64,000 bases of DNA from Alkalilimnicola ehrlichii (GTDB lineage: Bacteria > Pseudomonadota > Gammaproteobacteria > Nitrococcales > AK92): assembly GCF_003399765.1 (NCBI RefSeq), contig NZ_NFZV01000011.1, positions 1-64,000 of the forward strand. The letters are read 5' to 3'. The position numbers and the translations under genes were made by a program. Of this stretch, positions 19,184-27,875 are shown piece by piece (within the stretch, counting starts at the first letter, position 1; every line of letters begins with the position of its first letter). The notes beneath the pieces were generated by a model. The model made no database searches. It was not told the origin of the DNA and saw only the letters and a program-made list of their open reading frames with translations.

Positions 19184-19460
19184 TCAACCGCCGCGTCTTG
19201 CGGTCGCACTGCACTACGATGGCGAAGGGGCACCGAAAGTCACAGCAAGCGGTGCGGGTCATGTCGCGGAGCAAATCGTCGAGCTCGCCCGCGAGCACGA
19301 TATCCCCTTACATCAAAGCGAAGAGTTGGTTGAATTGCTAGCGCAGGTGCCCTTGGAGCATGAAATCCCGGAAGCGCTCTACCGGGTCGTCGCGGAAGTC
19401 ATTGCCTTTGCTTACCTCATCAAGGGGAAATTTCCGGAAGACGCTCGCCGTCGTCGTTAA
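19170..19460 (+). CDS. Stand-alone FlhB C-terminal-domain protein (export-switch domain)
   Basis: A 96-residue protein that aligns with the cytoplasmic FlhB/EscU C-terminal domain: LAVALHYDGEGAPKVTASGAG here against YAVALKYDQMNMRAPKVLAKG in the FlhB of this window (32.2-33.4 kb). It begins where autocleavage would occur in FlhB, and the NPTH motif is replaced by PPRL. It has no membrane helices. The core continues with EHDIPLHQSEELVELLAQVP. It probably binds the export machinery or FliK in place of, or in competition with, the cleaved FlhB fragment. Small FlhB-like proteins of this kind are known in several bacteria, but their job is unclear. It is coupled to the FliK-like gene by overlap. 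Confidence 0.85.
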   Translation: MKKRNQPPRLAVALHYDGEGAPKVTASGAGHVAEQIVELAREHDIPLHQSEELVELLAQVPLEHEIPEALYRVVAEVIAFAYLIKGKFPEDARRRR

Positions 19461-19491
19461 CCGCGGTGGCGGCGAAGACGTGCGCGGGGCA

Positions 19492-19514
19492 CCGGCCAAG
19501 TTTTGCTTGGCCGG
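19492..19514. terminator. Hairpin between convergent flhB-like and DUF2802 genes
   Basis: CCGGCCAAG and CTTGGCCGG form a perfect 9-bp stem around a TTTTG loop, in the 55-base gap between the two convergent stop codons. It lacks a T run, but its place suggests a bidirectional terminator. Confidence 0.45.
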
Positions 19515-19515
19515 A

Positions 19516-19920
19516 TTACTGCCCGGCTTCGTCTCGGTGCAGTAGCAACACCAAGTCGGCTTCAACCTGCGAAATACCGCAGGCTTCCATAATCTCCTCG
19601 GACGAAGCCCCTTTTCGCGCCATACGAATCGCCTGGTTGAAGGAACTACCGTTGGGATCGCTGTTGGCGACCTGTTCGATTCTCTCTTTCAAGCGCCCCA
19701 AGTCCTGCCGCACACGCACTAAATGCTGCCCCTGCCCCACAGCACCGGCCGATAGGCCCTGGTAACATTCGGCATTTTGTTGCAGGGTCCGCTCCAACGA
19801 CGCAACCTGCGCTTGTACGGCTTGCAAACGGCGACTCAGGCGAATCGCCCAAATCGCGACCAGCAGACCGACGAGAACTCCAAGGGCTAACACTACCAAA
19901 ACAAATTCAGGCGTAATCAT
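19516..19920 (-). CDS. DUF2802 family membrane-anchored protein
   Basis: A 134-residue protein with an N-terminal transmembrane helix (FVLVVLALGVLVGLLVAIWAI) and a coiled-coil segment (LQAVQAQVASLERTLQQ). A C-terminal helix-turn-helix-like motif follows (AIRMARKGASSEEIMEACGISQVEADLVLLLH). DUF2802 proteins are often encoded at the end of polar chemotaxis operons beside cheW, as here. A structural or regulatory link to the polar array is possible but unproven. The start overlaps the preceding small gene by 14 bases, so it is the last gene of the operon. Confidence 0.8.
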   Translation of the reverse strand: MITPEFVLVVLALGVLVGLLVAIWAIRLSRRLQAVQAQVASLERTLQQNAECYQGLSAGAVGQGQHLVRVRQDLGRLKERIEQVANSDPNGSSFNQAIRMARKGASSEEIMEACGISQVEADLVLLLHRDEAGQ

Positions 19921-20092
19921 CTACCAGTGGCGGGTCGTCTTCGTCGCCTTCGCCAGCGTCGTCGGTCACCTCGCCGTCCTTGGGCACCTTTTGCTTCGGC
20001 GCCCGCCGTTTGCGGGGCTTGCTGCCCTCCCGCGGTTCCTGTCCTATCGACGGGTAAGGGGAGGTCGGATTAACCGGATCGACTTCTGACAT
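19907..20092 (-). CDS. Small charged hypothetical protein, 61 residues
   Basis: A disordered-looking protein: Pro/Ser-rich at the start, a basic block KPRKRRAPKQK, then an acidic tail (DDAGEGDEDDPPLVDD). It lies 16 bases after cheW and overlaps the DUF2802 gene by 14 bases, so its spacing is that of a true operon member. No family is recognised. It could be a flexible adaptor of the array or a translation-coupling leader for the downstream gene. Such short charged products can be gene-finder artefacts, but the tight spacing argues for it. Confidence 0.5.
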   Translation of the reverse strand: MSEVDPVNPTSPYPSIGQEPREGSKPRKRRAPKQKVPKDGEVTDDAGEGDEDDPPLVDDYA

Positions 20093-20108
20093 AGCCCTTT
20101 CGGCAGGC

Positions 20109-20588
20109 TTATAAGGCGGCGACGTCCTGCCATTCCTCCTTGGTCAGCAAACGGTTAACATCGACCAGAATCAACAAATCCTTGGGCCGACTGACAACAC
20201 CATAGATATAGCGCGACGATTCTTCGTTCCCGACATTCGGTGCCGTATCGATTTCCGCGTGTTTGACTTCCACCACTTCGGAAACGCTGTCGACTAAGAT
20301 GCCGGCAATCTGATCGTTCGCCTCGATGACGACAATTCGCTCGGACTCCTCCGGCTCTCGCGTCTGTAAGCCAAACCGCATACGGGTATCGATAACGGTC
20401 ACGACATTGCCACGCAAGTTAATGATACCCAAAACATAAGGCGGCGACCCGGGGACCGGGGCAATTTCTGTCATCGGCAGCACTTCTTGGACCTGCATGA
20501 CGTTAATACCGTAGGTCTCGTCGTCGAGCTGGAAGGTCACCCACTGGGTCACCGGGCCCGTTTGTTGCTGCTGTTCCTGCTCCGCCAT
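20109..20588 (-). CDS. cheW: Chemotaxis coupling protein CheW
   Basis: A CheW protein of about 159 residues that bridges receptors and the CheA kinase. After a Gln-rich N-terminus (MAEQEQQQQTG) come VTFQLDDETYGINVMQVQEVL, the core GSPPYVLGIINLRGNVVTVID, and VDSVSEVVEV. The start MAEQ at 20588 is preferred over an upstream in-frame codon at 20603. A near-perfect sigma-28 promoter lies 40 bases upstream, so cheW can be transcribed late with fliC, apart from the cheA-parP part of the operon. Confidence 0.93.
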   Translation of the reverse strand: MAEQEQQQQTGPVTQWVTFQLDDETYGINVMQVQEVLPMTEIAPVPGSPPYVLGIINLRGNVVTVIDTRMRFGLQTREPEESERIVVIEANDQIAGILVDSVSEVVEVKHAEIDTAPNVGNEESSRYIYGVVSRPKDLLILVDVNRLLTKEEWQDVAAL

Positions 20589-20627
20589 ATCGCTTCTCCG
20601 CAAAGCTTTTGTCTACTGTTATCCACA

Positions 20628-20654
20628 CTATCGGCACAACCGAGCCCTGGTTTA
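20628..20654 (-). promoter_or_regulatory. Sigma-28 (FliA) promoter of cheW
   Basis: On the minus strand TAAA, 15 bases, then GCCGATAG. This matches the FliA consensus TAAA-N15-GCCGATAA at all but the last base. It lies about 40 bases upstream of the cheW start. Confidence 0.8.
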
Positions 20655-20655
20655 T

Positions 20656-20687
20656 CAGGCTGCCGAAAATAATTTTTCAGCAACCTG
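20656..20687. repeat. Intergenic hairpin repeat, copy 1
   Basis: An imperfect inverted repeat between parP and cheW. CAGGCTGCCGAAAA faces TTTTTCAGCAACCTG. It shares the TGCCGAAAA core and outline with the hairpin at 60299-60332. It may act as a processing site or weak terminator after parP. Confidence 0.5.
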
Positions 20688-20713
20688 CTAGGGCGCATCG
20701 AGCGAATCCGCCT

Positions 20714-21496
20714 CTATGGGCGTTTATTACCCTTGCGCGTGCTTTCCGTAAGCATATCGGCGAAGGCCTCCGTATCGAGTAACGCGCACAAGTGACCGAG
20801 CACCGTCCCCGCCAGCCAAGGCCGCTGCCCACGCCCTCGACGCCATTTGACTTCGGCGGGATTGAGCTTAATGACGTCGCCGATCGCCGTGCACGATAAG
20901 CCCCACTCGCCATCGCCGACGACGAGGATGTGATTGGTTTCTAAATCGGCATCCCGCTTATCCGGCGGAAACACCATCGTTGCAGTATCGACCACCCGCA
21001 CATTGCGCTCCCGATAACGAAACAAGCCATGGCACCACGCCGGCAACCCCGGCACCGGAGTAATCTTCTCGCTCCATGGCACCACGCTATGCAGCTTTAC
21101 CAACGGAACCGCAAGCTTGAGGCCACCCACCTGGAACAACAGTGCCTGAAAATCCGGCTCCGCCCACTCGGGAATACCCGACCTCGCAGCAACAGGCTCG
21201 GCCTGAGGCTGCACATCCGGCTGCACCTTCGGCGTCGACTCGGGTACCGGTGCGTCAACAACGACTTCAACCGGAGCCGGCGCTTCGACCGCCACCGGCT
21301 TGGACGGAGCAATCGCCCGCTTCGGCGGCGCTTCTTTAGGAGGCAACGGCTCCGCAACCGGCGCTGTCGGCTCCGGCACGGGCGCCGGCTCCGGGTACTC
21401 CTCCGGCAACTCTCGCAACAGGCCGTCCAGATAGTCGAGAATCGCGTCCTGTTGGGCGACTAATACTTGCTTTCGCGGCGCTTTCCAATCAGCCAT
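20714..21496 (-). CDS. parP: ParP-like CheW-domain protein of the polar chemotaxis array
   Basis: A 260-residue protein. The N-terminus is followed by a long Pro/Ala/Glu linker (residues about 30-120). A CheW-like domain starts at FQALLFQVGGLKLAVPLVKLHSVV and continues with GLPAWCHGLFRYRERNVRVVDTATMV. In Vibrio, ParP has this same layout and tethers CheA and receptors to the polar ParC ATPase. The gene follows parC with an 8-base overlap, as in the Vibrio cheA-cheB-parC-parP-cheW order. ATG at 21496 has GGGAG upstream and is preferred over a TTG at 21502. Confidence 0.8.
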   Translation of the reverse strand: MADWKAPRKQVLVAQQDAILDYLDGLLRELPEEYPEPAPVPEPTAPVAEPLPPKEAPPKRAIAPSKPVAVEAPAPVEVVVDAPVPESTPKVQPDVQPQAEPVAARSGIPEWAEPDFQALLFQVGGLKLAVPLVKLHSVVPWSEKITPVPGLPAWCHGLFRYRERNVRVVDTATMVFPPDKRDADLETNHILVVGDGEWGLSCTAIGDVIKLNPAEVKWRRGRGQRPWLAGTVLGHLCALLDTEAFADMLTESTRKGNKRP

Positions 21497-22282
21497 GAGC
21501 AAGCTCCCGCGCTTCTATCTCCTCCAGCGACTGTAGCGTTTCCAGTAGCTTGCGATAGGCCATGCTGCCGCGCGCCCAGGGGTGTAAAACGGTTAGCGGC
21601 TGCCCTTGTTTGCTCGACTCGCGAAACTGGGTGTCGACTGGAATCGCGCTATCCCAAACCAGCTCACCGTACTTACGCCGCACTTCCTGCAAGGACTCGA
21701 CGGATGCTTTAGTCCGACGATCGAACATGGTCGGTACGATAAGATAGGGTAAGCTCTTTGAGCGGGAGCGCTGTATCATCTCCAGCGTGTGAACCATTCG
21801 TTCCAGGCCCTTTAAGGCCAGGAACTCGGTTTGCACCGGAACGATCAGGCGGTCGCAGGCGGCTAAAGCGTTAACCATCAACACCCCCAGCATCGGGGGC
21901 AATCGATAAAGGCATAGTCGAAACGGTCGGCAACGGCAGCCATAGAACGCTGAACGACCAGCCCCATTCCAGAGCGAGTCCCCAACTGTCGGTCCAGGGT
22001 TGCCAATGCCGTCGAGGCCGGCAGCACGCTCAAGCCTTCTATGTTGGTCTCTCGCAACACCGGCAATACCGCGTCCCGATCGCCGCGATTCTTAAATAAG
22101 TCGTACACGCTCGGCTCGATGGACTCAGGGTCGAGGCCAAAATAGCTGGTCAACGAACCGTGCGGGTCCAAGTCCACAACCAATACCCGCCGACCGCGGT
22201 TGGACAGCAAGCCTGCCAAGCTCACCGCTGTGGTGGTTTTGCCAACGCCGCCTTTTTGATTCGCTACAGCCCATACTTTCAT
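21489..22282 (-). CDS. parC: ParC/Soj-like ParA ATPase that positions chemotaxis arrays, one apparent frameshift
   Basis: A MinD/ParA-type ATPase: NQKGGVGKTTTAVSLAGLL (deviant Walker A) at the N-terminus, VLVVDLDPHGSLTSYFG (switch I), and YAFIDCPP (Walker B). The frame breaks at a G run (plus strand 21896-21900). One added base gives FIDCPPMLGVLMVNALAACD, the conserved sequence. The joined protein is about 264 residues, the family's usual length. Its place between cheB and parP identifies it as the pole-seeking ATPase for the chemotaxis cluster rather than a chromosome-partition ParA. No parB is nearby. Confidence 0.88.
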
Positions 22283-22315
22283 GGCTAGCTCCCCCTACGC
22301 TTGCAGCCCAGCCGA

Positions 22316-23413
22316 CTAACGCAACCGCGCCAGTTCGGCACCGACCGACTCCAGCGGCAAAACCCGATCTGTCAGTCCGGCTTTAGCGACTGCGCCCGGC
22401 ATGCCATAGATGACACTCGTGGCTTCGTCCTGCGACCAGACCGACGAACCGGTTTGTTTTAACAAGCGCGCCCCTTCGCAACCGTCGGCGCCCATCCCGG
22501 TTAACACGACGGCTAACACTTTCCCAGGACAAGCCCTGGCGGCATCGTTGAACGCGATGTCGACACTTGGTTTATAAAACTGTCCCGGCTCGGCTTCGAA
22601 AATGCGGACGCTGAGGCGACCGCCTTTATGCTCTACACCGGTATGCCGGCCTCCCGGTGCCAGCAGTGCACGACCGGGGATAAGGCTATCGCCGTCCTCG
22701 GCTTCTTTAACCTGAATCTGACACAGCTCGTTGAGTCGTTCCGCAAATGCCCGCGTAAAACTCTCAGGCATGTGCTGAATCAACAATACCGGCAATGGAT
22801 AATTTGCCGGCAGCTGAGTCAGCACTTTCTGCAACGCCACCGGGCCGCCGGTCGACGTACCGATCACCACTAAACCGTAACGCCCGCTGCGCACGACCGC
22901 CGAAGGCCGGGGCGGCGTTATTTCTGCCGGCGCTCTCGCCACGTTCGCCCGCGGCTCGGGCGTCACGGTATCTCGACCGGGGGCCTCGCTTTGACGAAGC
23001 CGTCCGGCGCGGCCGGCCTGCCCGCTTACTTCGTGAATACGGCGCTGTAGCTGTCGTTGGACTTGGTCGGTGTCGCCGGAGATATCGGCGAAGCGTTTCG
23101 GCAAAAAGTCAACGGCACCGGCATCTAGCGCATCCAGCGTCGCTTGCGCCCCTTCATAAGTTAACGAGGAGAACATAAGAATCGGCGTCGGCCGCCGACG
23201 CATGATCTCTTTGACGGCGGCAATGCCGTCCATCTCCGGCATCTCGATATCCATGGTCACGACGTCAGGCTTTAAACGCAGGGTCTGCTCGATCGCTTCA
23301 CGACCGTTTCCTGCCTCACCGATGACTTCCAGCGTCGGGTCGGCATCCAACATGGTGCGAATACGGCGGCGGAAGAACCCCGAGTCGTCCACCACCAAAA
23401 CACGCAATTTCAC
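22316..23413 (-). CDS. cheB: Chemotaxis response regulator and glutamate methylesterase CheB
   Basis: A 365-residue two-domain protein. The N-terminal receiver has VVDDSGFFRR, the phospho-acceptor in VTMDIEMPEMDG near residue 56, and the Lys in FLPKRF. A linker of about 45 residues follows. The esterase domain has the catalytic triad: Ser in IGTSTGGP near 186, His in IQHMPESF near 213, and Asp in GMGADGCEG near 311. It removes methyl groups from chemoreceptors for adaptation. The matching cheR is not in this window. It lies 36 bases downstream of cheA. Confidence 0.95.
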   Translation of the reverse strand: MKLRVLVVDDSGFFRRRIRTMLDADPTLEVIGEAGNGREAIEQTLRLKPDVVTMDIEMPEMDGIAAVKEIMRRRPTPILMFSSLTYEGAQATLDALDAGAVDFLPKRFADISGDTDQVQRQLQRRIHEVSGQAGRAGRLRQSEAPGRDTVTPEPRANVARAPAEITPPRPSAVVRSGRYGLVVIGTSTGGPVALQKVLTQLPANYPLPVLLIQHMPESFTRAFAERLNELCQIQVKEAEDGDSLIPGRALLAPGGRHTGVEHKGGRLSVRIFEAEPGQFYKPSVDIAFNDAARACPGKVLAVVLTGMGADGCEGARLLKQTGSSVWSQDEATSVIYGMPGAVAKAGLTDRVLPLESVGAELARLR

Positions 23414-23449
23414 CAGGTGTCACCTCCGCCAACCATAAGCCACACCTTG

Positions 23450-25500
23450 CTACATTCTCGAACCGAACGACTTGATCAGACTCGGAATATCGACGATGAG
23501 CGCGATTCGACCGTCGCCCGTAATCGTCGACCCCGCCAAGCCGGGCAATCCCTGCAACATCGCGCCAAGCGGCTTAATGACAACCTCTTCCAGCCCCAAA
23601 ACTTCGTCGACGACAAAACCGACCGCTTGGTTCCCGATCACCACCGTAACAACCTGCCGCTCGCCGTCCAGCGCTTGTTGGTCTTTGCTGGTCACCACGA
23701 CATCTGCTAGCCGCTGTAACCAACGCTCGAGGAAAAACAACGGCATGGCCTTGTTCCGGACCATGACCACTAAGCGCCCGTCGACAACGTTGGTCCGAGC
23801 CGATTCAAGCTCGAAGATCTCGCGCACGACCGACATGGGCAAGGCAAACTTACGCCCGTCTACCTTCACCATTAGCGTCGGTAGGATAGCCAGCGTCAGC
23901 GGTACCTTGATCCGCATCGTGGTACCTTGACCTAACTTGGATTCGATCTCTATCGACCCGTTCAGCTGGGAAATGCGGTTTTTCACCACATCCATGCCGA
24001 CGCCGCGACCGGACACATCGGAGATTTCGGACTTGGTCGAGAAGCCGGCCAAGAAAATCAGGTTATAGCAGTCCTGTTCGTCCAACCGCGCGGCGGACTC
24101 CCGATCCATGAGGCCTTTTTCGATAACCTTATTGCGTAAAAACTCCGCGTCCATCCCTTTCCCGTCATCGGCAATCGTCAACAGGATATGATCGCCTTCC
24201 TGCTCTGCCGCAAGCAGAATCTTGCCGGCTCGCGACTTGCCTGCCATCTGCCGATCGCTCGGCTCTTCGATACCGTGATCGACGGCATTACGCACCAAAT
24301 GGACCAAAGGATCCGCCAGGGCTTCGACCAGGTTTTTATCGAGGTCGGTGTCTTCGCCCTGCATTTCGAGCTCGACTTCTTTCTTCAAGCTTCGCGCCAG
24401 GTCGCGTACCACACGGGGAAAACGGCCGAAGACCTTCTTGATCGGCTGCATCCGCGTTTTCATCACCGAGTTCTGCAGATCGGCCGTGACCAGTTCCAGG
24501 TCCGATACGGCTTGACCGATACGTTCGTCGTTGAGGGTACTGCGCAACGTACTCAAGCGGTTGCGCACCAATACCAACTCGCCGACTAAGTTCATGATGT
24601 CGTCGAGCTTGGCGGTATCGACTCGGACCGAGGTGTCGCCTTTGGCGGCTTTTGCCGCTTTGGCGCTTCCGCTTTTGCTGGGGTGGCTTGGGCCGGTTCC
24701 GGCGAGGCTTGTTTGGAAGCAGGCACCGGTTTGGGCTCGTCTGCCCCTTTCGGACCTTTACCTTTGCCGTGCAGCGTATCTAGCAGTTGATCGAATTCCG
24801 CTTCGCTGATTTTATCGTCGTCAGCGCCTGAGCTCGTCTCTTCCGCCTTCTTGGTCTTCTCGCCGGAAGCCGCCGGCGCCGGACCTTTCGGGGCTCCCGA
24901 GCCATGCAAGCTATCGAGCAGCCGGTCGAACTCTTCTTCGGTAATATCGTCGTTACCGGTTTCACTCGTACCGTTGGAACTTGCCGTACCGGAATCCTCT
25001 CCGACGGACTGCAACAGGGCTTCGAACTCTTCTTCGGCCGGATCGTTTTCCGCCGGCACATCGGTGTCGGCCGAAGCGGTATCGCCTGCGGCAGCGGCCG
25101 GGGCGGCACTATCGGGCACATTATGCGCTTTCAAGCGCGCAATTAACTCAGCGGACGCCGGCGATAAATCCTCACCGTTATCAAGCTGTCCGAACATGCC
25201 GGTAACAACGTCCAACGCCTCGAGCACGGTGTCCATCAGATCGGCAGTAACGGTCTTGTCCCCGCTACGCAGCAGATTAAAGATATCTTCGGTCTGATGA
25301 CAAACATCGACTAACGGCTCGAAGTTAAGAAAACCGGCGCCGCCTTTAATCGTATGGAAGCCGCGAAATACCGCGTTCAGGAGTTCTCTGTCGCCCGGAC
25401 GCTGCTCCAGGTCCACCAACTGTTCGCTGAGACTCTCGAGAATCTCCCGAGACTCAACCAGAAAGTCCTGAACAATATCGTCTTCGATGTCGATGCCCAT
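23450..25500 (-). CDS. cheA: Chemotaxis histidine kinase CheA, one apparent frameshift
   Basis: The P1 domain carries the phospho-His in FHTIKGGAGFLNF near residue 48. The region after it (about 140-290) holds three repeats of an acidic motif like DDITEEEFDRLLDSLHG. The P3 dimerisation, P4 ATPase (HLVRNAVDHGIE, GRGVGMDVV) and P5 CheW-like domains lie in a second frame. The break is at a short T run near 24660. One added base gives APKAAKAAKGDTSVRVDTAK and joins P3 correctly, for a total of about 683 residues. There is no obvious CheY-binding P2 fold; the repeats replace it. A GGCAC-N7-GC sequence near 25530 is a weak sigma-54-like match. Confidence 0.93.
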
Positions 25501-25620
25501 ACCGTAACCTTTCGTCCGGTTGTGATAACGCTATCCCGGTGCCGCCTTGATCAAGAAACGCTCTCGAAAGTCCGGCCGCGCCCCTGCTTAAGGAAACCTT
25601 GGGTTGCCCCTGGTACCTCC

Positions 25621-26370
25621 TTAAAATCCCAAGCTGGAGAGCAAGTCATCGACGTCATCCTGTCCCTGCACCACGTCGCCTTTGTCCACCCCAGGGACAC
25701 TGGGACCCTCTGCTTTAATCGCCCCGTCTTTGTTCTTATCGGCAGAAGCGGCGTTTTCCTCAAGTATGCGGCCACCCGAGAAGCGGACTAACTGAACCAG
25801 GTTTTCCTCGACTTCCTGCACCAGATTGATAACGCGCCGAATGATCTGTCCGGTTAAGTCTTGATAGTCCTGGGCCATCAGCGCCTCGGTGAGATTGCTC
25901 TGCACCTTGCCGCCTTCTTCCGCCGATGCTTCGAGGAATTCGTCGAGATCGCGGCACAAAACTCTGAACTCGTCCACCGCCATCTCGCGATTGCGAAAAC
26001 GCTGCCAGTTCTCGCGCATGGGCTGCGCTTTCCCGATCACGACATCGACTCTGTTGATGCTGTCTTCGATCGCGGTCAGCGTGCGGTGGGCCGCCTGCTC
26101 CGTCATGGTAATGACGTAATTCAGGCGGTCGCGGGCATCGGGAATTTCGCTCTCGGCAATATCGCTTAATCGCGTATCGAGCCGGAACGCTTTGATGGAC
26201 TCATGCAGCTCCCGCGTCAACATGCCCAATTCTTTAAAGAGGACGGTTTCCCGGATATGCGTGAGTTCGTCGATCGCCTTATCGGCGGCCATCTCGTCTC
26301 CGGCTTCCAGGCTCTGCACCAACATCCGTGCCGATTCGAGATATCGGTCGCCGGCACTTTCCTCGGCCAT
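25621..26370 (-). CDS. cheZ: Protein phosphatase CheZ
   Basis: A 249-residue helical protein that dephosphorylates CheY-P. The core has LIAQ-type residues and the conserved block ALMAQDYQDLTGQIIRRVINLV near residue 165-185, where the Asp and Gln are the catalytic pair of CheZ. The C-terminal tail ends DVDDLLSSLGF, the CheY-binding peptide of the family. It starts five bases after the cheY stop, so the two are co-transcribed. The length is slightly greater than the 214 residues of the E. coli protein. Confidence 0.95.
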   Translation of the reverse strand: MAEESAGDRYLESARMLVQSLEAGDEMAADKAIDELTHIRETVLFKELGMLTRELHESIKAFRLDTRLSDIAESEIPDARDRLNYVITMTEQAAHRTLTAIEDSINRVDVVIGKAQPMRENWQRFRNREMAVDEFRVLCRDLDEFLEASAEEGGKVQSNLTEALMAQDYQDLTGQIIRRVINLVQEVEENLVQLVRFSGGRILEENAASADKNKDGAIKAEGPSVPGVDKGDVVQGQDDVDDLLSSLGF

Positions 26371-26375
26371 GGCCT

Positions 26376-26756
26376 CTACCCCTCGCCGTGGATACGTTCG
26401 AAGATTTTGTCGATCTTCTCTTTCAGCGTGTTGGCAGTAAACGGCTTAACGATATAGCCATTCACACCCGCCTCAGCGGCGGCTACGATCTGCTCGCGTT
26501 TGGCTTCGGCGGTTACCATCAGAATCGGCAGATTCGACAGCTCCGGATCGGCGCGCACGGCCTTGAGCAAATCGATACCGGTCATTCCCGGCATATTCCA
26601 ATCGGTCACCAGAAAATCGAAGTTGCCCTTCTTGAGCATTGGTAGCGCGGTGGTACCGTCGTCGGCTTCCTGGGTATTGGTAAAGCCGAGATCACGCAGC
26701 AGATTTTTGATGATTCGTCGCATCGTGGAAAAGTCGTCCACGATCAGAATCTTCAT
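26376..26756 (-). CDS. cheY: Chemotaxis response regulator CheY
   Basis: A single-domain receiver of 126 residues: [20 protein letters not shown], the acceptor Asp in [12 protein letters not shown], the Thr in MVTAEAK, and the Lys in IVKPFTA. It is nearly the Pseudomonas CheY sequence by eye. The start at 26756 (MKILIVDD) is preferred over an in-frame codon eight residues upstream. It binds FliM in the motor switch when phosphorylated. A sigma-28 promoter about 125 bases upstream, just after fliA, places it in the late flagellar class with cheZ and cheA. Confidence 0.96.
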   Translation of the reverse strand: MKILIVDDFSTMRRIIKNLLRDLGFTNTQEADDGTTALPMLKKGNFDFLVTDWNMPGMTGIDLLKAVRADPELSNLPILMVTAEAKREQIVAAAEAGVNGYIVKPFTANTLKEKIDKIFERIHGEG

Positions 26757-26878
26757 TTCATTATCGAGTTCCACCTTCACTCACCTCATTTAGGCCATTA
26801 ACCGTGCCAAAGTACTATTGAATGCTGCTTGCCTCCGGGGCATTTCGCCGGCCGTCGCGACAAGCGGCATAAGAAGTT

Positions 26879-26905
26879 ATTTCGGCGGCTCCTTGCGGAC
26901 CTTTA
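26879..26905 (-). promoter_or_regulatory. Sigma-28 (FliA) promoter of the cheYZA operon
   Basis: On the minus strand TAAA, 15 bases, then GCCGAAAT. Six of eight minus 10 bases match the FliA consensus. It sits about 10 bases after the fliA stop and upstream of cheY. Confidence 0.6.
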
Positions 26906-26914
26906 CCGTTGGAC

Positions 26915-27643
26915 TTAGTCCTTATCTACCCAATCGGCCATCATGCCGCGAAGTTTAATCATGATACGGCCATGGATTTGGCTGACGCGCGACTCGCTCA
27001 CACCCAGCACTTCGCCAATCTCCCGCAAATTGAGCTCTTCGTCGTAGTACAAAGCCATAACTAAGCGCTCACGCTCGGGCAGCTCGGCAATGGCTTCGAC
27101 CAGCGCGCCCCGAAAACCGTCCTCTTCGAGCAAGCCAAGCGGCGTTGGCCCGGTACCGGCCGGCTCATGAGCCTCGCCCAGTTCAGGGTCTTCCTGATCG
27201 ATGCTGAAGATCTTGGAAGTCGAAACGTCCTGCAGAATGTGGTGATACTCATCGAGGCTAATATCGAGCCGTTCGGCCACCTCGTGATCGGACGGATCGC
27301 GTCCCGTCTCGTGTTCTAAGGCACGCACGGCTTCGGCAACTTCTCTTGCTTTTCGGTGCACCGACCGCGGCGTCCAATCCAGACGCCGCATTTCGTCCAG
27401 CATCGCACCTCGAATACGAATGCTGGCGTAGGTCTGGAAACTCGCCCCCTGCGACGCGTCATACTGTCGCGCCGCTTCCAATAACCCGATCATTCCGGCT
27501 TGGATCAAATCATCGAGCTGAACTGCCGGCGGCAGCCGCATAATCATGTGATGCGCAAGCCGCTTTACCAGCGAAGCATGCCGAACAACCAGGTCATTTT
27601 CCCCCTGCTGCTCGACCTCGCTATAGAGTGCATGGCCGTTCAT
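26915..27643 (-). CDS. fliA: Flagellar sigma factor sigma-28 FliA
   Basis: A 242-residue sigma-70-family factor lacking region 1. Region 2 includes LDDLIQAGMIGLLEAARQYD and FQTYASIRIRGAMLDEMR. Region 3 follows (DHEVAERLDISLDEYHH). Region 4 is the helix-turn-helix LNLREIGEVLGVSESRVSQIHG. It directs RNA polymerase to the late promoters seen in this window before fliC, flgK, cheY and cheW. The likely inhibitor gene flgM is not in the window. It follows flhG, with a small inverted-repeat element in between. Confidence 0.97.
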   Translation of the reverse strand: MNGHALYSEVEQQGENDLVVRHASLVKRLAHHMIMRLPPAVQLDDLIQAGMIGLLEAARQYDASQGASFQTYASIRIRGAMLDEMRRLDWTPRSVHRKAREVAEAVRALEHETGRDPSDHEVAERLDISLDEYHHILQDVSTSKIFSIDQEDPELGEAHEPAGTGPTPLGLLEEDGFRGALVEAIAELPERERLVMALYYDEELNLREIGEVLGVSESRVSQIHGRIMIKLRGMMADWVDKD

Positions 27644-27759
27644 CTGGGCACCTCCAGACAGATCTTATCGTTAGCGTTTTCAAGCACGGCTGTCGCTCAA
27701 GAAAACATAATCCTGTCAGCATGTAGGCGTAGCTGGAACCGAAGCCCCCTCTACACTCG

Positions 27760-27873
27760 TAAGGAAACACTGAACAATTCCCTCGTATCGTTGCGGGCCT
27801 AACCCTTGCCTGACACCGCACGCCCTTCGACTGCCTGGTCGAAGAGATGAACGAATTGTTCAGTGCTTCCTTA
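27760..27873. repeat. 114-bp element with 21-bp terminal inverted repeats (MITE-like) between flhG and fliA
   Basis: TAAGGAAACACTGAACAATTC (21 bases counting 27760-27780) faces its reverse complement at 27853-27873 with one mismatch. An inner hairpin TTCGAC-tgcctg-GTCGAA lies in the interior. It begins two bases after the flhG stop. The GGAAGCACTGAA-type termini resemble dispersed non-autonomous elements of gammaproteobacteria. No transposase is present. Confidence 0.6.
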
Positions 27874-27875
27874 AA

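Noticed and set aside
17900-19460. Remnant of a virulence-type III secretion system
   Set aside because: The FlhB-like domain is closer to flagellar FlhB in this window, and no other injectisome genes are nearby.
21489-22282. Chromosome-partition ParA
   Set aside because: There is no parB or parS-like site, and the gene order cheB-parC-parP-cheW identifies the chemotaxis-array ATPase.
26790-26812. Sigma-54 site before cheY (TTGGCACGGTTAATGG)
   Set aside because: The minus 12 GC is out of register by one base and the site is too near the start codon; the sigma-28 site further upstream fits better.
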